From contig CAMCXO010000001.1 of NCBI GenBank assembly GCA_945883565.1, positions 1 through 64,000 of the forward strand: a stretch of 64,000 nucleotides of DNA, given 5' to 3'. Under the pieces are notes generated by a model, which saw only the letters and a list, made by a program, of their open reading frames with translations, made no database searches and was not told the DNA's origin. This stretch comes from Chryseobacterium gleum (GTDB lineage Bacteria; Bacteroidota; Bacteroidia; Flavobacteriales; Schleiferiaceae). Position 1 is the stretch's first letter. Every line of letters begins with the position of its first letter. A program made the position numbers and the translations under genes. Shown one piece after another: positions 18,730 through 28,764 of the stretch.

Positions 18730-21381
18730 ATGAGAATTCGTGAAGTGAACGCTATGCGCGGACCAAACTATTGGAGCATTCGCCGCCATAAGCTAATGGT
18801 AATGGTTTTGGATTTAGAAGACTTGGAATTACGCCCTACCAACGAAATACCCGGTTTCTTAACCAGACTTAAGGCATTATTCCCAAGCATGTATAGCCAC
18901 CGTTGCTCTGAAGCGGTAGAAGGTGGTTTTTTTATAAGGGTAGAAGAAGGAACTTGGATGGGGCATGTTATAGAACATATTGCCCTTGAAATTCAAACAC
19001 TAGCCGGCATGGATGTGGGCTTTGGAAGAACCCGTGCCTTTGGAGAACCAGGTGTTTACCATGTGGTATTTGCTTATATGGAAGAAAAAGCCGGGCGTTA
19101 CGCGGCCGAAGCTGCGGTGAGAATAGCCCAGGCCTTGGTAGACGATGTGCCATATGATTACAGTGAAGACATTCAAAAAATGCGCGAATTGCGAGAAGTC
19201 GAGCGTTTGGGGCCCAGTACAGGTAGCATTATCGAAGAAGCCGCATCTCGGGGCATTCCATGGATTCGTTTAAATAAGTATTCATTATGCCAATTGGGCT
19301 ATGGCAGCCGTCAGAAACGCATCCAAGCCACGGTTACCAGCGAAACTTCAAGTATTGCGGTGGAGCTGGCCTGCGACAAAGAAGACACTAAATTTTTACT
19401 TGAAAAGGCCGAAATCCCGGTGCCAAAAGGCGAAATCATAAGAACCGAAGCGGGTTTAAGGGATGCTATTAAATACGTTGGATATCCATTGGTGATTAAG
19501 CCAGTAGATGGCAATCATGGGCGGGGAATTACCGTCAACATTCAGCAATGGGAAGATGCTTTGGTGGCTTTCGAAGCCGCTAAACAAGTTTCCAGATCGG
19601 TCATTGTAGAAAAGTTTATTACAGGCGAAGACTTTCGATTACTGGTTATCAATTATAAATTGGTGGCGGCAGCAAAACGAACCCCGGCCGGCGTTTTGGG
19701 CGATGGCAAACATACTGTTCAACAGTTAATTGATAGCGTAAATGCCGATCCTAGGCGCGGATATGGGCACGAAAAAGTACTCACACAAATTACCATAGAC
19801 GACATTACGCGTAGCCAACTTAAAAGCCAAGGGCTTGATTTGAATTCAATTCCTGAACCCAATTATTGGGTGCGTTTAAAAGATACCGCCAATTTGAGTA
19901 CGGGAGGAACGGCTACAGATGTTACCGAATTGGTGCATCCTTACAACGTTTTTATGGCCGAACGTATTGCTCGTATTATAGGTCTTGATATATGTGGCAT
20001 CGATATGATGACCAATAACATAAGCATTCCGTTGCCCGAAACAGGCGGGGCAGTTTTAGAGGTTAATGCTGGGCCGGGATTTAGAATGCACTTGGCACCA
20101 ACCACAGGTCTACCTCGAAATGTGGCAGCCCATGTGGTAGATATGCTTTTCCCGCCCGGTACAGAATCGAGAATTCCCATTGTTTCAGTAACCGGCACCA
20201 ACGGGAAAACCACTACCACCCGATTAATTGCCCATATAATGCGTTTAAAGGGCCATAAGGTAGGTTATACCACCACCGATGGGGTTTATATTCAAAACAG
20301 GTTGCTCATGCAAGGCGATTGTACGGGTCCGGCCAGTGCCGAATTTGTTTTGCGCGATCCTACTATTGATTTTGCTGTTTTGGAAACAGCAAGAGGTGGA
20401 CTCTTAAGGGCGGGCTTGGCTTTTTCAAGTTGCGATATCGGCATAGTCACCAATGTAGCACCAGATCATCTGGGGTTAAAAGGCATCCATACCATTGAGC
20501 AATTGGCTAAAGTTAAAGCGGTTATCCCAGAAACGGTTCAAACCAGTGGCTATGCAATTCTAAATGCCGACGACGATTTAGTGTACGCCATGCGCAAAAA
20601 CGTAAATGCCAATGTGGCGCTGTTTAGTATGGATGAAAACAATCCGCGTATAATGGCCATAATGAAAGTTGGAGGCTTGGCAGCGGTTTATGAAAATGGG
20701 TACATAACCATTTGCCGGGGCGAATGGAAACTTAGGGTAACAAAAGCCATAAATGTGCCGCTTACTTATGGCGGTAAGGCCCTTTTTATGATTCAAAACG
20801 TTTTACCCGCTACATTGACAGCCTATATTCAAGGCATGGGGATAGAAGAAATAAAGAATGCCTTGGAAAGCTTTATTCCCTCACCGTCGCAAACGCCGGG
20901 TCGATTGAATATGTTTGAATTTAAAAACTTCAATGTACTGCTCGATTATGCCCATAACCCTGCTGGATTACGGGCGTTACAGGTAATGTTGGAACGCATG
21001 GATGGGCATCCTAAAGTGGGCATTATTGCCGGAATTGGCGATAGGCGCGACGAAGACAATCGTGATATTGGGCGTGTGGCCGCCGAAATGTTCGATGAAA
21101 TTATTGTGAGGCAAGACAAGCATCTAAGAGGCAAAACCGAACAAGAAATTATTGACAGGCTTCTGGAAGGCATACATAGTATTGACCCCAACAAATCATT
21201 AACGGTCATTAGAAGTGAAAGAGAAGCCATTGATCATGCTATTGGGCAAGCTAAACCGGGCTCACTTATCGTTATTTGCAGCGATGTGGTGCCTGATGCT
21301 TTGGCACAGGTAAGCAAATTCAAAGAGCAGGAAGTAGAAAAGCTATATGAATTTGGTAGGAAAGACATTCCGAATTTATAG
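18730..21381 (+). CDS. cphA: Cyanophycin synthetase
   Basis: An 883-residue protein that polymerises aspartate and arginine into multi-L-arginyl-poly-L-aspartate, a nitrogen reserve. The cyanophycin-specific N-terminal domain (1-160) is followed by the ATP-grasp domain (about 205-475, KPVDGNHGRG) that adds aspartate, then the Mur-ligase-like domain with P-loop GTNGKTT at 489-495 and DYAHNPAGL. Length and motifs match CphA1-type enzymes, which do both steps. No cyanophycinase (cphB) or isoaspartyl dipeptidase gene is in this window, so degradation must be encoded elsewhere or the polymer has another fate. Confidence 0.93.
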   Translation: MRIREVNAMRGPNYWSIRRHKLMVMVLDLEDLELRPTNEIPGFLTRLKALFPSMYSHRCSEAVEGGFFIRVEEGTWMGHVIEHIALEIQTLAGMDVGFGRTRAFGEPGVYHVVFAYMEEKAGRYAAEAAVRIAQALVDDVPYDYSEDIQKMRELREVERLGPSTGSIIEEAASRGIPWIRLNKYSLCQLGYGSRQKRIQATVTSETSSIAVELACDKEDTKFLLEKAEIPVPKGEIIRTEAGLRDAIKYVGYPLVIKPVDGNHGRGITVNIQQWEDALVAFEAAKQVSRSVIVEKFITGEDFRLLVINYKLVAAAKRTPAGVLGDGKHTVQQLIDSVNADPRRGYGHEKVLTQITIDDITRSQLKSQGLDLNSIPEPNYWVRLKDTANLSTGGTATDVTELVHPYNVFMAERIARIIGLDICGIDMMTNNISIPLPETGGAVLEVNAGPGFRMHLAPTTGLPRNVAAHVVDMLFPPGTESRIPIVSVTGTNGKTTTTRLIAHIMRLKGHKVGYTTTDGVYIQNRLLMQGDCTGPASAEFVLRDPTIDFAVLETARGGLLRAGLAFSSCDIGIVTNVAPDHLGLKGIHTIEQLAKVKAVIPETVQTSGYAILNADDDLVYAMRKNVNANVALFSMDENNPRIMAIMKVGGLAAVYENGYITICRGEWKLRVTKAINVPLTYGGKALFMIQNVLPATLTAYIQGMGIEEIKNALESFIPSPSQTPGRLNMFEFKNFNVLLDYAHNPAGLRALQVMLERMDGHPKVGIIAGIGDRRDEDNRDIGRVAAEMFDEIIVRQDKHLRGKTEQEIIDRLLEGIHSIDPNKSLTVIRSEREAIDHAIGQAKPGSLIVICSDVVPDALAQVSKFKEQEVEKLYEFGRKDIPNL

Positions 21382-21465
21382 AAAGTGGTCGAGCTTGCTT
21401 AAAATAGGAGGCTATGCTGGCATTTTTTGATGCAAATTGCTCCCAATTCTGTAAGCAGTTTTTAA

Positions 21466-23499
21466 ATGCGTAAACTTTTTTTTCAGACTCTTAAAAATGA
21501 GGGCAAATGGCATTTTGCCATTCTTTTCATGTTGGTTCTTGCTTTTGGTTCGAACAGTAGAAATGGGCAATTGCTCAATTATGACGATGAACGCTACATC
21601 CAAGGCAACCCCTATATACAAACTTTAGACTTTGAAACGCTTAAAGATCAATTCACCCATTATTTCGACGGGCATTATCATCCACTAACATTATTGAGTT
21701 TAAGCGTAGATAGACTGGTTTTTAGCGATGCTGTTTTTGGTCATCATTTGGTTAATTGGTTCTTTCATGTTTTAAACACTTTTTTAGTCTACTTTTTAGT
21801 AATCGCTTTGTTTAAAAATAGCCAAACAGCCTGGTTTGTTTCTTTGGTGTTTGCTTTACATCCAATTCAAGTAGAATCATATGCTTGGATGAGCGAAAGG
21901 AAAAATGTTTTATATGCTTTCTTCTTTTTGCTTTCTATGTGGTCTTATGTGAATTATGTGCGAAAAGAAGCTGGGTTTTGGCCGGTCTTAATTTTCACGC
22001 TTTTAAGCTTGTTGAGCAAGGCTCAAGCCGTTGTGCTTTTACCCGTTTTTTTATTAATTGATTATGTAGAAGAAAGAGATTTCAGGAACAAGGTGCTTTG
22101 GCTACAGAAGCTTCCATTTCTTATTGTTTTCGGCCTCTTTTTATGGGTAACTACTGGAGCGCAAACAGAAAGTTGGGGCAACTTAAATACATTGGATTAT
22201 TCTCGATTTCAACGCTTCTTTCTCGCCTCTTATGGCTTTTTAAGCTATATAGTGAAAACCATTCTTCCTTTTGGCATTTCGCCATATTACCCTTATCCTA
22301 AAGACATTGGACTGTCTTTGAGTTTATGGCATTATGCTTCTCCCTTATTTGTAATGGGATTTTTAGCTTTATGCTATTGGCTGCACTTAAAGAAAATGAA
22401 TCAGGCTTTGTTTGGAATGCTCTTTTTCTTCTTTAATTTGGTTTTAATGCTGAAATTTTTCGATGTACCTTATGGAAATTATTTGTGGGCTAACCGATAT
22501 ATTTATTTAGCCATAATAGGTTTAACGTTAGCTCTCTCCCAACTGGTCCAATTGAAATTACCTGCTGTATGGAAAGAAAAGCGCAACTTTCATATTTTCA
22601 CGGGTGCTTTGGCTGTGGGCATGGGTATACTAAGCCTGCAACAAGTAGAATTTTGGAATAAGAGCTCAAATTTATGGGGTAGAGTAAGCAGCCTTTATCC
22701 AAAATATGCGCACGCCCAAAATATGTATGCATTGGGTTTATTGGCTGAAGGCGAAACTAAAGAAGCCAGAAGTGCATTTGAATCCTTGTTAAAACTTGAT
22801 CCAGAATTTAGCTCGGCTTATGTAAATTTAGCTGTTCTCGATTTTAAGTTGGGTAACCCGGAAAAAGCCAAAAGCCAAATTTTAAAAGCTTTGCAATCTC
22901 AACCCGAAGATCCAATGGTTTTGAATACGGCTGTAGGTATTTTTTTGCAAACCAATCAGTTTTCTGAAGCAAAGCCTTTATTGGAAAAGCTTCTACTCCT
23001 TCAGCCCGAAGTGGAGGAACATCGGGTCCAGTTTGCCCGCACTTTAATTATGCTCGAAGATAGCATTCAAGCTAAAAAAGCCATAAACCAAGTCACTGAC
23101 TCGAATAAAAAAAATGCTTTGCTTCAGTTGCTGCAGCAAAATGCCAAAGGACAAAACCCGCAAGTAAGTTCATGGTTGGAGCAAGCTACCGCACTAGGCA
23201 AACAAGGCCGATTTGCTGAGTCAGAAGCCCTGTTTAATAAAGTAATAGAAGCCGACCCAAACAATGCTATGGCTTATATAAATAGAGGTACGAATTACGC
23301 GCTTCAGAAAGAGTTTGAAAAAGCCTTAAGGGATTTTGAAAAGGGTATTTCGCTAAATCCTAGTGATGCTCGTCCATATTTAATGATGGGCTATTTGCTT
23401 CGCGATTTAGGTCGAAATGCTGAAGCATGTGCCCAATTTCGCTTTGCAAAATCAAAGGGCGTTCAAGTAGAGGAGGGGCTTTTAAGGGCTTGCGAATAA
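21466..23499 (+). CDS. Multi-span membrane protein with C-terminal TPR repeats (GT-C-like)
   Basis: A 677-residue protein with about ten membrane segments in the first 380 residues and tetratricopeptide repeats after that (AYVNLAVLDFKLGNPEKAK, AYINRGTNYALQKEFEKA). The first external loop carries an acidic pair, D40-D41 (NYDDERYI), placed as in GT-C glycosyltransferases such as the TMTC/O-mannosyltransferase group. A role as a lipid-linked-sugar-dependent glycosyltransferase is therefore plausible but unproven. It stands alone, 84 bases after cphA, and converges with the oxygenase gene seven bases beyond its stop. Confidence 0.75.
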   Translation: MRKLFFQTLKNEGKWHFAILFMLVLAFGSNSRNGQLLNYDDERYIQGNPYIQTLDFETLKDQFTHYFDGHYHPLTLLSLSVDRLVFSDAVFGHHLVNWFFHVLNTFLVYFLVIALFKNSQTAWFVSLVFALHPIQVESYAWMSERKNVLYAFFFLLSMWSYVNYVRKEAGFWPVLIFTLLSLLSKAQAVVLLPVFLLIDYVEERDFRNKVLWLQKLPFLIVFGLFLWVTTGAQTESWGNLNTLDYSRFQRFFLASYGFLSYIVKTILPFGISPYYPYPKDIGLSLSLWHYASPLFVMGFLALCYWLHLKKMNQALFGMLFFFFNLVLMLKFFDVPYGNYLWANRYIYLAIIGLTLALSQLVQLKLPAVWKEKRNFHIFTGALAVGMGILSLQQVEFWNKSSNLWGRVSSLYPKYAHAQNMYALGLLAEGETKEARSAFESLLKLDPEFSSAYVNLAVLDFKLGNPEKAKSQILKALQSQPEDPMVLNTAVGIFLQTNQFSEAKPLLEKLLLLQPEVEEHRVQFARTLIMLEDSIQAKKAINQVTDSNKKNALLQLLQQNAKGQNPQVSSWLEQATALGKQGRFAESEALFNKVIEADPNNAMAYINRGTNYALQKEFEKALRDFEKGISLNPSDARPYLMMGYLLRDLGRNAEACAQFRFAKSKGVQVEEGLLRACE

Positions 23500-23506
23500 T
23501 GGATTT

Positions 23507-24436
23507 TTACTTCAATCCAATTTCTCTAAGGCGTTCATCTAAATAATCGCCCGCCAAAATGGGTGAATATTGTGCTTCCATACTTTCTGAAACGCACACT
23601 GGCAAACAATTTAGAGGCATATCCGATTGTGGATGCAAAAAAAAGGGAATGCTGTATCTCGATTTCCCATTTAAAGCTTCAGGGGTATTAATAACTCTAT
23701 GGGTGGTGCTTCGCAGGCGGTTATTGGTTAAACGTTGAAGCATGTCGCCGACATTTACGACCAATGCATGACCTTGGCTTTTTACATCTATCCAATGGCC
23801 ATTTCGGTCTAAAACCTGAAGCCCATCGGCAGATGCGCCCATAAGAAGAGTAATCAAATTAATATCTTCATGCTCGGCACTTCTAATGGCGTTTCCAGTT
23901 AATTTTTCTATTGGAGGGTAGTGAATGGGCCTTAAAATACTATTCCCAGAAATCACCCAAGACTCAAAAAAATCCAAGTCTAATTTTAAATACAACGCAA
24001 TGGCTTTTAATACCTCTCGACCTGTTTTTAGAAGTGCTGTATAAATTTTCTGGCCTATATCTAAGAATTCAGGGAATTCATCAACCACTACATTGGCAGG
24101 GTAGTTTAAAGTTTTCAATAGTTCTGAATCCAATTCAGGGCCAAACTGCCAAAATTCTTTTAAATCGCCTTCGGTACTGTTTTTTGCATGTTCGGTTCCA
24201 AATGGGGTATAACCCCTTTGTCCAAACAAGCTTGGTCTATGGTACTTCATTTTAACCGAAAGAGGAAGGGAAAAGAATGATTCAGCTAAATGGTAAAGTC
24301 TGCTGGAATCTTCATTGTTTAAAAAATGGCCTTCTAGTCCAACAAAGCCAATATCTTCATAGGCTTCGCCCAGCTGCTTGGCAAAAAGGAGCTTATTCCC
24401 ATGGGAGTATTCTTGAAGATTTAAAACTGGAATCAT
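23507..24436 (-). CDS. 2-oxoglutarate/Fe(II)-dependent dioxygenase, isopenicillin N synthase family
   Basis: A 309-residue non-haem iron oxygenase. The iron ligands are visible as H189 and D191 (AEHEDINL) and H246 (STTHRVIN), and the 2-oxoglutarate carboxylate contact as R260 with S262 (SRYSIPFFL). The N-terminal DIOX_N region (IPVLNLQEY..) is present. Family members act on small molecules such as amino acids, hormones or antibiotics; the substrate cannot be told. A possible minus-strand -7 box, TACTTTCG, lies at 24459-24466, 22 bases before the ATG. Confidence 0.88.
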   Translation of the reverse strand: MIPVLNLQEYSHGNKLLFAKQLGEAYEDIGFVGLEGHFLNNEDSSRLYHLAESFFSLPLSVKMKYHRPSLFGQRGYTPFGTEHAKNSTEGDLKEFWQFGPELDSELLKTLNYPANVVVDEFPEFLDIGQKIYTALLKTGREVLKAIALYLKLDLDFFESWVISGNSILRPIHYPPIEKLTGNAIRSAEHEDINLITLLMGASADGLQVLDRNGHWIDVKSQGHALVVNVGDMLQRLTNNRLRSTTHRVINTPEALNGKSRYSIPFFLHPQSDMPLNCLPVCVSESMEAQYSPILAGDYLDERLREIGLK

Positions 24437-24476
24437 GTTTGGGAAGGTTAAAGAGGGCCGAAAGTAAGGTGGGTAC

Positions 24477-26588
24477 TTAGTTCTTCATAATTTTTTCGAC
24501 AACCAAAATTTCATCACCTTGAGTTAACCTTAAAACGTAAGTCCCAGCACTCAAAAAAGAAGCATCAACCAAAAGCTCGTGCAAGCCGCTGCTTAAGCCT
24601 AAATAAGAATTCTGATAAATAATCTGACCTTGCAAGGTGCTAAGTACAAGTTCGGCATTTCCGTTTACAGGCAATTGGAAACGAATGGCGTATAGATTTT
24701 TAGATGGATTGGGATAAATCAAATTGTTGTTTGGCAATGATTTAAAAGGAATGACCACCTTTTGGTTTCGGCGGCAACCAAGAGCATCTTCAACGGCAAC
24801 CATAACGGTATCTCCGGCACAATAGCCTGCAGATAAAGAGTTTGAAGAGTTTTGATTGTTGAAATAATAGGTGTACGGAGGAAGTCCACCTTGGGTTTCA
24901 ATCTGGATATTGGCATTGCAAAAAACATTGCCTTCTTCTGCCAATACCTGTGCTTCTAAAATTAGCGAATCTTTACTTAACAAACGGGCTGTGAAAGTGG
25001 CATTGCTTTGACTTGATAACCCATAATAACCCGCCGCCCAAACCTCCGAAGGTTTGTTATACCGTCGCTGTAAACCAATATAATCGCCCCAGCGTTCGTA
25101 TTTGCCTTGAATTCTATCCACATAGCTTTCTCCCTTTACGACAAAAGTGATAGGGGAATATTCGCCTAAATTATTCATGTAAAGAGCGCAATAGCCAGCT
25201 GCATCGGTAGGAGAGCTATGGTTAAAAACCATCATTACTTGATTTTGACAATCGTCTACTCCAGTCCATGCAATGTTAGGATACCCAAAGTCGAGGCGTT
25301 CATGGCCAATAATTTTGGCCGACATTTCGGGGATTTCACTTTGGATATTGCTTACTATACCATGGTAAATACCACATCGACCGGTGCTTGTGTCTATGGT
25401 ATTACTCACAAACTGAATGCGGTCTCCAATCAAAATAGCGCCTAATACACGGCCATCGTTGGTGTCGAATCCGGTGGCCGGATCGTTGGTATCGGTATCG
25501 CTTTGGCGCGCGTTGGGTGGAACACCATAGGGCAAAGGACTTATTAAAGGTTGGACTTTAAGACTGGCTTGAGGGGAATTGGCGCTGTCATTTAAGTGAA
25601 GCAAGAAAATGCTATCATTTTCTAGTGCAAAATTTCGATTAGATAGCAAATAAATGCCCTGCCCTGTGGGTTTATCGGCGTGTTGAACGGCATGTAGATT
25701 TCGGATGTAACGATTATTATACCTTATGTTATGCCAAAGACGGGCATCGAGACTATCGTGGCCTTCAAAAGCTTTATCGAGATTGACTTGCCAAATCATG
25801 CTGCCGTCGAAACCTGTTTGCCAAGGCTCGTCGGGTACAATGAAATTGGCGGTGAAAAACAGCTCACTCTCGGAAAGGGCAATTACAGGGAAATCAGTCC
25901 ATCTGTTGTTGTTTAATGGATTGCCGGGAAGGCTATAAACATGCCATCCATCGCGAGGGTCGTTGGTAAGGCTGAAAGCCAATATAATAGCCGAATTGTC
26001 CGGAAGGTTGCCTCTTAAAAAAGCCAAAACAAAGCGGTCGCGAATTGGGTCGTAAGCCACCTTAGGATCGAAAAAGTTAGCATTGTTTATTGAAAAGTCG
26101 ATAGCAATAAGCCCCAAAGCATATCGTCCTGTACTGGGATAAAGATCTTCGCCCGTATGGGCATTATAAGCGCCAATAAAAGAATTGTAGGCATGTAAAA
26201 CTATACCTTGGTTGCTAATGGCCAAACTGTTGTCGTTTGGAATTCCGCCCACCAATGGCACACCAAAATTGCCTACCAATCGTTCATGCAGGCGTTTCTG
26301 ATCAACCCAAACGCTGTCGCTTATTTGCGCTTTAAATGCCGGTTTTGAAGATTTTTTTGGGTGAAGCCGTTTTTGTTCGGCTTTTAGTTGCAATAAATGG
26401 CTTCTTACTCCTTCGCCATCCGGGTGAACAGCTTCAATTTTCACAATTTGATTGGGCAGCAATTCGGGCGAGGGAAAGTCTTTACCGGCTACCCCTTTGT
26501 AAGTAGCTTTAAAATCTTTGGTTTCTTGAGCTGAGGCCAAAGTGCTTGAAAAATATAAGAGCAATAAGGCTAAATAGCGATACAACAT
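24477..26588 (-). CDS. Secreted protein with type IX secretion sorting domain
   Basis: A 703-residue exported protein. It has a signal peptide (MLYRYLALLLLYFSSTLASA), a large middle region of repeated beta-rich stretches without a family I recognise, an Ig-like segment (NANIQIETQGGLPPYTYYF), and a C-terminal domain of about 75 residues. That last domain contains YPNPS and GTYVLRL, the pattern of T9SS type A sorting domains. The protein would be carried through the outer membrane and anchored or released. The start at 26588 is set by the signal peptide. It lies 45 bases downstream of the patatin gene and may be cotranscribed with it. Confidence 0.85.
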   Translation of the reverse strand: MLYRYLALLLLYFSSTLASAQETKDFKATYKGVAGKDFPSPELLPNQIVKIEAVHPDGEGVRSHLLQLKAEQKRLHPKKSSKPAFKAQISDSVWVDQKRLHERLVGNFGVPLVGGIPNDNSLAISNQGIVLHAYNSFIGAYNAHTGEDLYPSTGRYALGLIAIDFSINNANFFDPKVAYDPIRDRFVLAFLRGNLPDNSAIILAFSLTNDPRDGWHVYSLPGNPLNNNRWTDFPVIALSESELFFTANFIVPDEPWQTGFDGSMIWQVNLDKAFEGHDSLDARLWHNIRYNNRYIRNLHAVQHADKPTGQGIYLLSNRNFALENDSIFLLHLNDSANSPQASLKVQPLISPLPYGVPPNARQSDTDTNDPATGFDTNDGRVLGAILIGDRIQFVSNTIDTSTGRCGIYHGIVSNIQSEIPEMSAKIIGHERLDFGYPNIAWTGVDDCQNQVMMVFNHSSPTDAAGYCALYMNNLGEYSPITFVVKGESYVDRIQGKYERWGDYIGLQRRYNKPSEVWAAGYYGLSSQSNATFTARLLSKDSLILEAQVLAEEGNVFCNANIQIETQGGLPPYTYYFNNQNSSNSLSAGYCAGDTVMVAVEDALGCRRNQKVVIPFKSLPNNNLIYPNPSKNLYAIRFQLPVNGNAELVLSTLQGQIIYQNSYLGLSSGLHELLVDASFLSAGTYVLRLTQGDEILVVEKIMKN

Positions 26589-26633
26589 AGGACGACAGTT
26601 TGGATTTAAATGTAGCAAAAGGCTTCTTAATAG

Positions 26634-27395
26634 TTAATGAGGAATCCGTGCAGATTTTAAGGCTGTTATAGTGGCTTCATAACCAACTTTAAAGGCATCT
26701 GCAGCATAGCGCGTATCTAGCAAAGGTTTGCCGCATAAGGCGCTGTATTCAATTTGTAACCAAGCTTTTGCTGAGGAATGACAATGGTTGGCGGCCAGCT
26801 CAAAAATTCTTTGGGTAATATCCACCAAATTATTGAGTTGATTGCTTTCTCCTATAGGGGTTGCGTTACAAGCAATAATACTTCTACAAAGACTCTCTAA
26901 AGGTTGAACCGGAATATTATCAAACAATCCACCATCAACAAACATCAACCCATCTATTTCTACAGGGGCAAATAAAACCGGCAAGCAACTCGAGGCTGTT
27001 AGCAATTTAGCCAGTGGCCCTTCTTGGAAATAAAACACTTTAGCGGTGGTGAGTTCAGAAGCCGTGATAATAAGGGGTTTTGGCAAATCTTCTATCCGCT
27101 TTATGCCCAATTCCGCATTCAGGAAATCTTCTAAACCTTGTAATTCTAATAAACCCTTTCTAGGAATTCGTACTTTGACAAAATCAAAAATACCTTTTTC
27201 GCTAAAAAGATTGAGGATATTTTCGGGTGATTCCCCGGCACACAAAAAGGCTCCAACCAAGGCGCCGGCACTGGTTCCGGCGATAATATTGGGTTCTAAA
27301 TCATTTTCTAACAAGGCTTTCCAACAGCCTAGATGAGCTATACCTCGCGCACCTCCACCTCCAAAAGCAATACCAAGTTTAAACTTATTGGTCAT
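26634..27395 (-). CDS. Patatin-like phospholipase
   Basis: A 253-residue serine hydrolase of the RssA/YlbK-like patatin group. It shows the oxyanion loop GGGGARG, the nucleophile S42 in GTSAG, and the dyad aspartate D154 in VDGG. No signal peptide is seen, so it is predicted cytoplasmic or membrane-associated, acting on acyl esters. I choose the ATG at 27395; the track-like extension begins at a TTG that lies inside the -7 box at 27414-27421. Promoters for this gene and tyrS overlap. Confidence 0.9.
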   Translation of the reverse strand: MTNKFKLGIAFGGGGARGIAHLGCWKALLENDLEPNIIAGTSAGALVGAFLCAGESPENILNLFSEKGIFDFVKVRIPRKGLLELQGLEDFLNAELGIKRIEDLPKPLIITASELTTAKVFYFQEGPLAKLLTASSCLPVLFAPVEIDGLMFVDGGLFDNIPVQPLESLCRSIIACNATPIGESNQLNNLVDITQRIFELAANHCHSSAKAWLQIEYSALCGKPLLDTRYAADAFKVGYEATITALKSARIPH

Positions 27396-27413
27396 TTTAA
27401 AAGATAATTGAAG

Positions 27414-27442
27414 CAAAGGTATTCTTTGAGCTTTGGCTTCAA
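27414..27442 (-). promoter_or_regulatory. Promoter of the patatin gene
   Basis: On the minus strand: TTG (27440-27442), 18 bases, then TACCTTTG (27414-27421), an exact -7 match. The start point would fall near 27408, upstream of the ATG at 27395. It interlocks with the divergent tyrS promoter. Confidence 0.65.
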
Positions 27443-27463
27443 CACTTTGCCAAACTACTTTCG
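27432..27463 (+). promoter_or_regulatory. Promoter of tyrS
   Basis: TTTG (27432-27435), 20 bases, TACTTTCG (27456-27463); the tyrS ATG follows after 15 bases. The -33 element lies inside the stretch used by the opposing patatin promoter. Confidence 0.65.
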
Positions 27464-27478
27464 CACCAAAGTAAAAAC

Positions 27479-28756
27479 ATGAGCCATTTTATTGATGAAC
27501 TGCGTTGGCGGGGCATGTTACACGACCAAATGCCAGGTACAGAGGAGCTTTTAACAAGGCCCCACGTAAAGGGCTATATAGGTTTCGATCCAACCGCCGA
27601 TTCATTAGGGGTGGGAAATATGGTACAGATTATGACCTTAATGCATTTTCAAAGGGCCGGTCATAAACCAATCGCTTTAATTGGCGGTGCTACTGGTATG
27701 GTGGGCGATCCGAGTGGCAAAAGCCAAGAACGGAACTTGCTTGATATGGACCAACTTCTATTTAATCAGGCCTGTCAAAAGACCCAACTTGAAAAATTCC
27801 TTGATTTCGATTGCGGTCCTCAATCTGCCGAAATCGTAAACAATTACGATTGGTTTAAAGATTTTGGCTATTTGCAGTTTATACGAGAAGTTGGAAAGCA
27901 CATAACGGTTAATTATATGCTGTCTAAAGATTCGGTTAAAAACAGGTTAGAAAACGGGATGTCGTTCACCGAGTTTAGCTACCAACTTATCCAAGGCTAT
28001 GATTTTTACCATTTGTGGAAAAACCACGGGGTAATGCTTCAAATGGGAGGAAGCGATCAGTGGGGAAATATTACTACCGGAACCGAGCTTATTCGTCGAA
28101 TGGCACAAGGCAATGCTTTTGCTCTTACAACGCCGCTTATTAAAAAAGCCGACGGAACTAAATTTGGAAAGTCAGAAGGTGGAAACATTTGGCTGGATCC
28201 TAAAAAAACCAGCCCATACAAGTTTTATCAATTTTGGTTAAATGCCGCCGATGAAGATGCTGGTGGGTTTTTGCGCATTTTTAGTTTGAAAAGCAGGGAG
28301 GAGATAGAGACGGTAGAAATCGAACACTTAAAAGGCCCTCATTTGCGCCTCTTGCAGCGCAGTTTAGCAGAAGAATTATGCGAACGTGTGCATTCTAAGA
28401 GCGATTTAGAGAAAGCCATCCAAGCCAGCGAAATGTTGTTCGGTAAAGGCGACGAAAACCAATTGCGAAGCCTAGACAATGAGACTTTACTTGAGGTATT
28501 TGAAGGCGTTCCTCAATTTGTGGTTTCTAAATCCATATTAGAACAGAACGTTGGAATTGTGGAAGTACTAAGCGTAGAAACTCAAGTGTTCTCATCCAAA
28601 GGCGAAGCTCGTAAAATGTTAGATGCCAATGGTGTTTCGGTAAATAAGCAAAAAGTTGACGCTCAATTTAAATTCAATACTTCGCATTTAATAAATGGTA
28701 AGTTCATACTGGTGCAGAAAGGTAAAAAGCAATACTATTTGTTAATTTTCGGGTAG
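27479..28756 (+). CDS. tyrS: Tyrosine-tRNA ligase
   Basis: At 425 residues this is the usual bacterial class I TyrRS. The HIGH-like site is SLGVGN (42-47), the tyrosine-binding region includes YQLIQGYDF and [10 protein letters not shown], and the KMSKS-like loop is KFGKS (228-232). An S4 RNA-binding domain occupies the last 75 residues. It attaches tyrosine to tRNA(Tyr). It converges with lptB, whose stop is only eight bases away, and no terminator is apparent between them. Confidence 0.96.
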   Translation: MSHFIDELRWRGMLHDQMPGTEELLTRPHVKGYIGFDPTADSLGVGNMVQIMTLMHFQRAGHKPIALIGGATGMVGDPSGKSQERNLLDMDQLLFNQACQKTQLEKFLDFDCGPQSAEIVNNYDWFKDFGYLQFIREVGKHITVNYMLSKDSVKNRLENGMSFTEFSYQLIQGYDFYHLWKNHGVMLQMGGSDQWGNITTGTELIRRMAQGNAFALTTPLIKKADGTKFGKSEGGNIWLDPKKTSPYKFYQFWLNAADEDAGGFLRIFSLKSREEIETVEIEHLKGPHLRLLQRSLAEELCERVHSKSDLEKAIQASEMLFGKGDENQLRSLDNETLLEVFEGVPQFVVSKSILEQNVGIVEVLSVETQVFSSKGEARKMLDANGVSVNKQKVDAQFKFNTSHLINGKFILVQKGKKQYYLLIFG

Positions 28757-28764
28757 TTGAGAAT

